NCBI GenBank assembly: GCA_903930725.1
Contig: CAIYZW010001036.1
Location: forward strand, 1 to 5,841
Reading direction: 5' to 3'
DNA length: 5,841 nt
DNA from: an uncultured Bacteroidota bacterium
GTDB taxonomy: Bacteria > Bacteroidota > Bacteroidia > Bacteroidales > 4484-276
The notes beneath the pieces are model-generated. The model saw nothing but the letters and a program-made list of their open reading frames with translations, had not been told where the DNA came from and searched no databases. The translations under genes and the position numbers were made by a program. Shown piece by piece: positions 1 to 5,060 of the stretch; the first letter of the stretch is position 1, and each line of letters begins with the position of its first letter.

Positions 1-1461
1 GCACGCGACATGCCGGCACGCGGCTTTCAGCCAGGCCGCAAAGGAAACCGTGGCGACATCGGCTATTTCTCGGTTTTTGATATGGTTTATCCTTTCGAGG
101 AAGCTTCTTACAATCTTCCGGTTGGCCAGGTTTCAAAATCGGTACGTACCGATTTTGGCTATCATTTAATTTTGGTAACAAACAAACGCCCTGCATTGGG
201 CAAGGTACAGGTTGCTCATTTATTCCTGCAAATTCCGGCCAATTCGACCGGAGCAGATTCGACCAGAATCGGGCAAAAAGCCGATTCGCTTTACCAGGCC
301 TTGGTTAGCGGCGGAAGTTGGGACGAGCTGGTTTCGAAATTCTCTGATGATAAAAGTTCAGCAGCAAACAAAGGTGTATTGCCCTGGTTTGGCTCAAACC
401 GCATGGTTCCCGAATTTATTGATGGTATTGCCGAATTAAAAAACATCAACGACTTTTCAAAACCAGTTTTGACTTCTTATGGCTGGCACATCATTAAACT
501 TGTTGACCGGAAACCCATCGGTCCTTTCGAAGACGAAAAAGCAGACCTCAAGCAGAGTTTAGCTAAGGATGTCCGCGCCAACAAAAGCAAGGAAGCCATC
601 ATTATCCGCATCAAAAACGAAAATAAATACGTCGAATATCCAAAGGCTGTAAAAGCCTTTGTAAACGTTATGGACAGTAGCATCTACAAAAGAAAATGGG
701 AACAAACCAGTGCTGCTAAATTAAACGATGTAATATGTAAACTTGGCAAAGAAAGTTATAACCAGCAGCAGTTTGCCGAATTCATTTTTAACCATCAAAC
801 CATCAGCGCCACCGAAGCTTACGAATCGTTTGTAGCCGAGAGTTTCGGTAAATTTGTCGAAGAAAAAGCACTTGCTTTCGAAGATGCCCGCCTCGAACAA
901 CACCATCCCGAATTTAAATCGCTGGTTAACGAGTACCGCGATGGAATACTTTTATTTGAGCTAACCGATCAAAAAGTCTGGAGCAAGGCCATTAAAGATA
1001 CCACAGGCTTAAATGAATTTTATAAACTGCATGCCGCCGAATATATGTGGGATAACCGCGTTAACGCGACATTAATTACAGCTACAACCCAGGATGGTGC
1101 AGATAAAGCCTTCAAACTGGCAAAGGACGGAAAAGACGGTGACCAGATTCGTGAAGCACTTGCCAACGATTCGTTGGTTAAAATTACGGTGGTAAGCAAA
1201 AAGTACCCCAAAAACGACAACGACATCATTGATACCATCGAATGGAAAAAGGGTGTTTCGAAGATTGTACCAACCAAGGATGGTAAATTTGGTTTTGCGA
1301 TAATCAACGAACTGGTTGCTCCGGAACCCAAAACACTGAGCGATGCCCGCGGATTGATTACTGCCGATTATCAAAATTACCTCGAGCAGGAATGGATAAA
1401 AGAATTAAAGAAAAAATATACTGTGACCATAAACCAGGAGGTTTTGTCACAGATTAAATAG
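1..1461 (+). CDS. Parvulin-type (PpiC/PpiD-like) peptidyl-prolyl isomerase, 5'-truncated
   Basis: This gene is open from the left edge and ends at TAG 1459-1461, so 486 codons are present and the N-terminus lies outside. ATG 10-12 is internal, not the start. The first codons hold the C-terminal half of one parvulin domain (GDIGYF, then VYPFEEA, ending FGYH with His at window codon 55). A full second parvulin domain spans about codons 69-170, with both conserved histidines visible (VAHLFL, His73; GWHIIKL, His163), so it is probably catalytic. Codons 350-440 look like a third, degenerate parvulin fold without those histidines. The tail is a charged helical segment ending in EQEWIKELKKKYTV. Family knowledge places such proteins in the periplasm, often anchored at the inner membrane, where they catalyse prolyl isomerisation and assist folding of exported proteins. 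The next two genes are related folding factors 12 and 15 bp apart, so one operon is likely. The product class is confident; the number of domains in the full protein cannot be seen. Confidence 0.9.
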   Translation, partial: ARDMPARGFQPGRKGNRGDIGYFSVFDMVYPFEEASYNLPVGQVSKSVRTDFGYHLILVTNKRPALGKVQVAHLFLQIPANSTGADSTRIGQKADSLYQALVSGGSWDELVSKFSDDKSSAANKGVLPWFGSNRMVPEFIDGIAELKNINDFSKPVLTSYGWHIIKLVDRKPIGPFEDEKADLKQSLAKDVRANKSKEAIIIRIKNENKYVEYPKAVKAFVNVMDSSIYKRKWEQTSAAKLNDVICKLGKESYNQQQFAEFIFNHQTISATEAYESFVAESFGKFVEEKALAFEDARLEQHHPEFKSLVNEYRDGILLFELTDQKVWSKAIKDTTGLNEFYKLHAAEYMWDNRVNATLITATTQDGADKAFKLAKDGKDGDQIREALANDSLVKITVVSKKYPKNDNDIIDTIEWKKGVSKIVPTKDGKFGFAIINELVAPEPKTLSDARGLITADYQNYLEQEWIKELKKKYTVTINQEVLSQIK

Positions 1462-1473
1462 TCAGGCCTTGAT

Positions 1474-2322
1474 TTGAAGAAAATAATATTTTCGTTTTTA
1501 TTCCTCATATTTGTCATAGGCTCTTGCAATAAACCAGGTTTTAATAAATCCGACCCGGCAATTGCAAGGGTCTATGATTCTTATTTGTATGTCTCCGATA
1601 TTGCCGTCCTTGTTCCCGATGGTACAAGCCCTGCCGACAGCATCGAACTTGTAAAAAGTTATGTTGATAATTGGATAAAAAACCAGGTATTGCTCTATCA
1701 GGCCGAAAAAAATCTTACTGTCGAACAAAAGAATTTTTCGCGCCAGTTGAGCGATTACAGGAACTCGCTGATAATTTACAGATACGAAACCGAACTCATC
1801 AATCAAAACCTCGATACTTTAATTAAGGATCAGGAAATTGAAGAGTATTATTACAAAAACCTGAAAAACTTCCAGTTGAAAGATAATATCGTTCAGGCTG
1901 TGTATGTTAAGATCAGCTCCGATTCTCCAAAACTCAGGAAAATTATCCAATACGCCCAAACCGACAGGCAAAGAGACCGCGATTCGCTCGAATTTAACTG
2001 CTCGCTCTACGCTGAGGATTATCAGATAATTGACGAATCCTGGATAACTTTTAACGACCTTATCGAAAGATTACCAATGGAGGTTTATAATCAGGAATCG
2101 TACCTCCGGAACAACAGTTTTATCCAACTTAACGAGGACAGCTATACCTACCTTGTAAATATACTCGATTACAGGCTAAGCGAAAGCATTTCACCACTTT
2201 CGCAGGAATACGAAAACATCAGGTCAATAATTCTTAACATGCGTAAAAAATTACTGATCAAGCAAATGCAGCAAAAGATTTACAACGAGGCAGCGAATAA
2301 TAAAGAATTTGAACATTACTAA
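1474..2322 (+). CDS. Putative periplasmic lipoprotein, SurA-N-like chaperone without active isomerase domain
   Basis: This is a 282-aa protein. The start is TTG 1474: it is the only start-like codon after the upstream stop in this frame, and it gives a complete lipoprotein signal (two Lys, a hydrophobic core, then VIGSC with the lipidated Cys at residue 18). The residues after Cys18 (NKPGFNK) are not acidic, so I see no surface-export signal and expect a periplasm-facing anchor. Residues about 28-130 resemble the SurA/PpiC N-terminal helical chaperone domain (ARVYDSYLYVSD, then NWIKNQVLLYQAEKNL). After that, VQAVYVKI (139-147) sits where a parvulin domain would begin, but Tyr144 replaces the usual His and the domain is too short to be intact. 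The C-terminal helix (LNMRKKLLIKQM to the end) matches the usual tail of the SurA fold. It lies between two isomerase genes, 12 bp after one and 15 bp before the other. The likely role is a holdase for envelope proteins. Many annotations would call it hypothetical or 'peptidylprolyl isomerase'; the second name would overstate its chemistry. Confidence 0.85.
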   Translation: MKKIIFSFLFLIFVIGSCNKPGFNKSDPAIARVYDSYLYVSDIAVLVPDGTSPADSIELVKSYVDNWIKNQVLLYQAEKNLTVEQKNFSRQLSDYRNSLIIYRYETELINQNLDTLIKDQEIEEYYYKNLKNFQLKDNIVQAVYVKISSDSPKLRKIIQYAQTDRQRDRDSLEFNCSLYAEDYQIIDESWITFNDLIERLPMEVYNQESYLRNNSFIQLNEDSYTYLVNILDYRLSESISPLSQEYENIRSIILNMRKKLLIKQMQQKIYNEAANNKEFEHY

Positions 2323-2337
2323 TCCGAACCATTTTAC

Positions 2338-3690
2338 ATGAAGAAACTGATCATATTTTTTTGCCTGGTAATTTTTACCTCTTACATCGGTAAGGTTGAA
2401 GCCCAAACTTCGGATACCACCATTATTGACGAAGTAGTTGCTGTGGTGGGAAAAAACTACATACTGCTTTCGGATATCGAAAATCAGTATCTGCAGATGC
2501 GTTTGCAGGGCGGCATTACTGGCAGCGAGTCAACCGTAAAATGTGAGATTATCGAGAACCTGCTTTTCGAGAAGCTCATGTTGCACCAGGCCGAACTCGA
2601 CAGTATCGAGGTAACCCCCGACCAGGTAGAATCGGAACTTGACCGAAGGATGCGGTATTTTATTAACCAGTTTGGAACACAGGAAAAATTAGAGAAATTT
2701 TACGATAAATCCGTTATCGAATTCAAGGCCGAACTCCGCGAGGTGATTACCCAGCAGATGAAGGTCGAAAAAGTGCAGCAAAACATCACCGAAAAAACCA
2801 GAGTTACGCCTTCCGAAGTCAAAACATTTTATAAAAACATCCCAAAAGACAGTATTCCACTTATTGGTTCGGTTATCGAAATTGCCCAACTGGTAAAGAA
2901 ACCACCCATCAGCCCTGCCGAGAAATTTGAAATTAAAGAAAAGTTGCGCAAACTCCGCGACAGAGTGATCAAAGGCGAGAGCTTTGAAGCTATGGCCAGG
3001 TTGTATTCTGAAGATCCGGGATCGGCCAAGATGGGCGGTGACCTTGGATTGCACGGCCGGGGCGAATTGTACGCCGAGTTTGAAGCCGTTGCTTTTAAAT
3101 TAAAACCTGGCGATATTTCAGAAATTGTCGAAACCGAAGCCGGTTATCACATTATTCAATCTATCGAGCGACGTGGCGATTTTGTGCGGGTCCGCCACAT
3201 TTTGTTACGTCCCAAAGTATCGCCGGTAGCACTTTCCGAGGCAAAAATCTTTCTCGACAGCATCGGCTTGCTCATTCGCGCCGACTCGATTTCGTTTGAA
3301 GATGCCGTAAAACAATTTTCGACAGATGGTTCAAAAAACAATAATGGCATCCTTATGAACCAGTACACAGGCAGCAGCGATTGGCCCGTTGACCAGCTCG
3401 ATCCAAAAATATTTTTTGTGGTGGATAAATTGCAGATTGGCGAAGTTTCTCAGGCGGTTTTGATGGAAGACGAAAAAGGCGAAGAAGCCTACCGGCTGCT
3501 TTCGCTCATAAAACGTACTCAGCCGCACCGGGCAAATCTGGCCGAGGATTACGATCAAATCCAGTCATGGGCATTGCAATCAAAAAAACTCGAAATAATT
3601 AAAAAATGGATCGAAATAAATTCCAAAAACGTATTTATTAAAATCAGCGATAATTACAAAAAATGCAACTACCAGCAGAAGTGGTTTTGA
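2338..3690 (+). CDS. surA: SurA-type periplasmic chaperone / peptidyl-prolyl isomerase
   Basis: This is a complete 450-aa protein, close to the usual SurA length. It has a Sec signal peptide (MKKLIIFF to about VEA, probable cleavage after Ala22). The SurA N-terminal domain follows with its hallmark VVAVVGKNYILLSDIE (about 33-48) and a helical body to about 165. Parvulin domain 1 covers about 175-278 (YSEDPGSAKMGGDLG, then AGYHII with His271). Parvulin domain 2 covers about 282-393 and opens with VRHILL (His287). A C-terminal helix (about 400-450) closes the SurA core and ends CNYQQKWF. SurA binds unfolded outer-membrane proteins in the periplasm and hands them to BAM; chaperone activity is mainly in the N- and C-terminal segments. 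Each parvulin domain here lacks one of the two conserved histidines: Gln184 in domain 1 and Arg386 in domain 2 stand in their places. ATG 2338 is chosen because it begins the signal peptide; no Shine-Dalgarno is visible, as is usual in this phylum. It is last in the three-gene operon and is followed by the heptamer-rich gap. Confidence 0.93.
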   Translation: MKKLIIFFCLVIFTSYIGKVEAQTSDTTIIDEVVAVVGKNYILLSDIENQYLQMRLQGGITGSESTVKCEIIENLLFEKLMLHQAELDSIEVTPDQVESELDRRMRYFINQFGTQEKLEKFYDKSVIEFKAELREVITQQMKVEKVQQNITEKTRVTPSEVKTFYKNIPKDSIPLIGSVIEIAQLVKKPPISPAEKFEIKEKLRKLRDRVIKGESFEAMARLYSEDPGSAKMGGDLGLHGRGELYAEFEAVAFKLKPGDISEIVETEAGYHIIQSIERRGDFVRVRHILLRPKVSPVALSEAKIFLDSIGLLIRADSISFEDAVKQFSTDGSKNNNGILMNQYTGSSDWPVDQLDPKIFFVVDKLQIGEVSQAVLMEDEKGEEAYRLLSLIKRTQPHRANLAEDYDQIQSWALQSKKLEIIKKWIEINSKNVFIKISDNYKKCNYQQKWF

Positions 3691-3703
3691 AGAATTAGGC
3701 ATT

Positions 3704-3836
3704 GGCCAGTGACCAGTAGACAGTGACCAGTGACCAGTAGACAGTGACCAGTGACCAGTAGGCAGTAGGCAGTGGCCAGTGACCAGTAGGCAGTGGCCAG
3801 TGACCAGTAGGCAGTGGCCAGTAAGCGGTTAGGAGT
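3704..3836 (+). repeat. Tandem 7-bp array, 17 units of RRVCAGT plus 2 degenerate units
   Basis: Reading from 3704 in steps of seven gives 17 consecutive units that all end in CAGT, up to 3822. The unit types are GACCAGT, GGCCAGT, AGGCAGT and AGACAGT. Two decayed units follow (AAGCGGT, TAGGAGT; 3823-3836). There is also a 21-bp higher order: GACCAGT-GACCAGT-AGACAGT occurs twice running (3711-3724 plus flanks, then 3732-3745), and GGCCAGT-GACCAGT-AGGCAGT occurs twice (3774-3815), which suggests duplication of triplets of units. The array begins 13 bp after the surA stop. A period of seven excludes a conserved reading frame, and the + strand is full of TAG/TGA. Heptanucleotide tandem arrays (STRR) are known from heterocystous cyanobacteria; calling this array analogous is an inference. 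Confidence 0.95.
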
Positions 3837-3958
3837 TGTGGAAAGGCAATGATTTAGGATTTGGGATTTATGATTTTTGAATTCAGATTTAAGATTTTTG
3901 ATTTAGAATTTCAGATATAGGATTGACAGCCCACTGGTAACTGCCTACTGGCGACTGG
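3776..3958. other. Potential long imperfect stem-loop between inverted CAGT arrays
   Basis: Positions 3776-3802 and the reverse complement of 3932-3958 agree at 23 of 27 positions, including an uninterrupted 12-bp core (3783-3794 with 3940-3951). The intervening loop is about 129 bases and contains the GATTT array. Because both arms are repetitive, pairing could slip in steps of seven or more bases, giving a family of alternative structures. In RNA this could act as a transcript-end or stability structure between the surA and moxR transcripts; that is inference. A U-rich stretch follows the right arm, but not immediately as in a standard intrinsic terminator. Confidence 0.5.
3851..3927 (+). 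repeat. Degenerate tandem 7-bp array, 11 units of GATTTNN
   Basis: From 3851 in steps of seven, seven of eleven units begin exactly GATTT (GATTTAG, GATTTGG, GATTTAT, GATTTTT, GATTTAA, GATTTTT, GATTTAG). The other four are one- or two-base variants (GAATTCA, AATTTCA, GATATAG, GATTGAC). The unit length equals that of the flanking CAGT arrays although the base content is quite different. The 14 bases between the last degenerate CAGT-type unit and this array (3837-3850) end in AGGCAAT, itself close to AGGCAGT. No coding or regulatory function is visible. Confidence 0.85.
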
Positions 3959-3981
3959 TGACTGGCAACTGGCCACTGTCA
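3933..3981 (-). repeat. Inverted CAGT-family heptamer array, 7 units of ACTGNNN on the + strand
   Basis: Seven consecutive heptamers begin with ACTG at 3933, 3940, 3947, 3954, 3961, 3968 and 3975 (ACTGGTA, ACTGCCT, ACTGGCG, ACTGGTG, ACTGGCA, ACTGGCC, ACTGTCA). Read on the minus strand they end in CAGT and belong to the same family as the array at 3704-3822, so the two form an inverted pair around the GATTT array. ACTGCCTACTGG at 3940-3951 is the exact reverse complement of CCAGTAGGCAGT, which occurs at 3755-3766, 3783-3794 and 3804-3815. Confidence 0.93.
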
Positions 3982-3982
3982 A

Positions 3983-4074
3983 TTTGTGATTTGAAATTTG
4001 AGTTTTGTTTATTTTCACTTTGCGCTCTGCGCTTTGCGCCAGGCAGTTTGAATTTTGTTTTTTGATATTTGTTA
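3983..4074 (+). repeat. TTTGNNN / TTTGCGC heptamer tract upstream of moxR
   Basis: TTTG recurs every seven bases at 3983, 3990, 3997 and 4004. After a one-base shift it recurs at 4019 and 4033 (TTTGCGC) with TCTGCGC at 4026 between them, then at 4047, 4054, 4061 and 4068. The unit at 4040 is CAGGCAG, which together with the next base contains AGGCAGT, a member of the CAGT family. The tract ends 15 bp before the moxR start. TTTG is also the -33 element of Bacteroidota sigma-ABfr promoters, but I do not find a matching TAnnTTTG at the right distance, so a promoter is not claimed. Confidence 0.75.
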
Positions 4075-4089
4075 TTTAAAAAGTAAGTT

Positions 4090-5055
4090 ATGCAGTATAA
4101 ATCAGATGTTGAAGCCATTGATGAATTTGGCAAAAAGATAAAAATCCTTCAGAATGAAATAGCCAAAGTTATTGTTGGCCAGGATGAGGTTGTTAAAAAT
4201 GTGATTATTTCCATTTTCAGCAAAGGCCACGTTTTGCTGGTTGGCGTTCCAGGTTTGGCCAAAACGCTTCTGGTAAACACCATTTCCAAAGTACTTGGGC
4301 TCGAATACAGCCGCATCCAGTTTACACCCGACCTTATGCCGTCGGATATTGTTGGAACCGAAATATTGGATCAAACCAGGAATTTTAAATTTATCCGCGG
4401 ACCAATTTTTGCCAACATCATCTTAGCCGACGAAATAAACCGGACGCCACCCAAAACCCAATCGGCGCTGCTGGAGGCGATGCAGGAAAAAGCCATCACC
4501 GTGGCAGGGCAAAACTATAAACTCACCGAACCGTTTTTTGTGCTGGCCACCCAAAATCCTATCGAGCAGGAAGGAACCTATCCTTTGCCCGAGGCGCAGC
4601 TCGACAGGTTTATGTTCAACATCTGGCTCGATTATCCTTCTTTTAAAGAGGAGATTGATGTTGTAAAAAATACAACCAGCACTTACGAGGCCAAGCCGCA
4701 AGTAGTTGTGAGCGCCGAAGAAATTATATTTTTCCAGAATCTGATACGAAAAATTCCTGTGCCCGAAAATGTTTACGAGTACGCGGTAAAACTGGCCGTA
4801 AAAACCCGTCCAAACCGCCCCGAATCGCACAGGTTCGCAAACGAATACCTTACCTGGGGCGCTGGGCCACGGGCATCACAATATCTTATTATTGGTGCAA
4901 AATGCCACGCCGCCATCAACGGGAAATATTCGCCCGACATCGAAGATGTTAAAAGTGTGGCTGTTTCTATTCTCCGCCATCGTATTGTCAGAAATTACAA
5001 GGCTGAAGCCGAGGGCATCTCCATCGAAAATATAATTGCTGAATTTTTGAAGTAA
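4090..5055 (+). CDS. moxR: MoxR-family AAA+ ATPase
   Basis: This is a complete 321-aa protein of typical MoxR length. The ATPase motifs appear in order: VGQDE near residues 29-33; Walker A GVPGLAKT (52-59); Walker B ILADEINR (111-118; Asp114, Glu115); the MoxR signature TPPKTQSALLEAMQE after it; sensor 1 ATQNP (Asn156); arginine finger QLDRF (Arg173); and sensor 2 WGAGPRAS (Arg261) in the C-terminal lid. The Walker A with LAKT in place of the more common GKT is normal for this family. MoxR proteins are cytoplasmic hexameric ATPases thought to act as chaperones for metal-cofactor insertion or protein-complex maturation, often with von Willebrand A-domain partners. Here the partner is unknown: the next gene, 5 bp downstream, encodes a membrane-fusion adaptor. 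ATG 4090 fits the family N-terminus; the leader is A-rich (AAAAAGTAAG) with no Shine-Dalgarno. The substrate cannot be predicted from the sequence. Confidence 0.96.
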   Translation: MQYKSDVEAIDEFGKKIKILQNEIAKVIVGQDEVVKNVIISIFSKGHVLLVGVPGLAKTLLVNTISKVLGLEYSRIQFTPDLMPSDIVGTEILDQTRNFKFIRGPIFANIILADEINRTPPKTQSALLEAMQEKAITVAGQNYKLTEPFFVLATQNPIEQEGTYPLPEAQLDRFMFNIWLDYPSFKEEIDVVKNTTSTYEAKPQVVVSAEEIIFFQNLIRKIPVPENVYEYAVKLAVKTRPNRPESHRFANEYLTWGAGPRASQYLIIGAKCHAAINGKYSPDIEDVKSVAVSILRHRIVRNYKAEAEGISIENIIAEFLK

Positions 5056-5060
5056 GTTGT

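Noticed and set aside
1459..1476. Gene 1 and gene 2 as one gene split by a nonsense mutation, since they share a frame
   Set aside because: A complete lipoprotein signal peptide begins right after the stop, and gene 1 ends at a typical C-terminal tail.
3691..3703. An intrinsic terminator directly after surA
   Set aside because: There is no short GC-rich hairpin followed by a T run near the stop; only the long array pairing is available.
3704..3822. A stop-free minus-strand reading through the CAGT array in all three frames
   Set aside because: The open frames follow from ACTGGYC-type heptamers containing no stop. The peptide would be a seven-residue repeat that shifts with each unit change, there is no start or homology, and such frames are a known trap for gene callers.
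3704..3836. CRISPR array
   Set aside because: Units are seven bases and contiguous; there are no 20-40 bp repeats separated by unique spacers.
3704..4039. Insertion sequence or MITE
   Set aside because: There is no transposase, and no matching terminal inverted repeats with target-site duplication; the inverted arrays alone do not establish a mobile element.
4047..4089. A sigma-ABfr promoter (TTTG ... TAnnTTTG) for moxR
   Set aside because: TTTG boxes are abundant because of the repeat, but the nearest TA-TTTG (4066-4071) lacks the two intervening bases and its spacing from the upstream TTTG at 4047 is only 15 bases.
3945..4133. A 62-codon minus-strand frame overlapping the repeats and the moxR start
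   Set aside because: It is composed of heptamer translation and antisense moxR sequence; the residues look like no protein family and it overlaps a clear gene.
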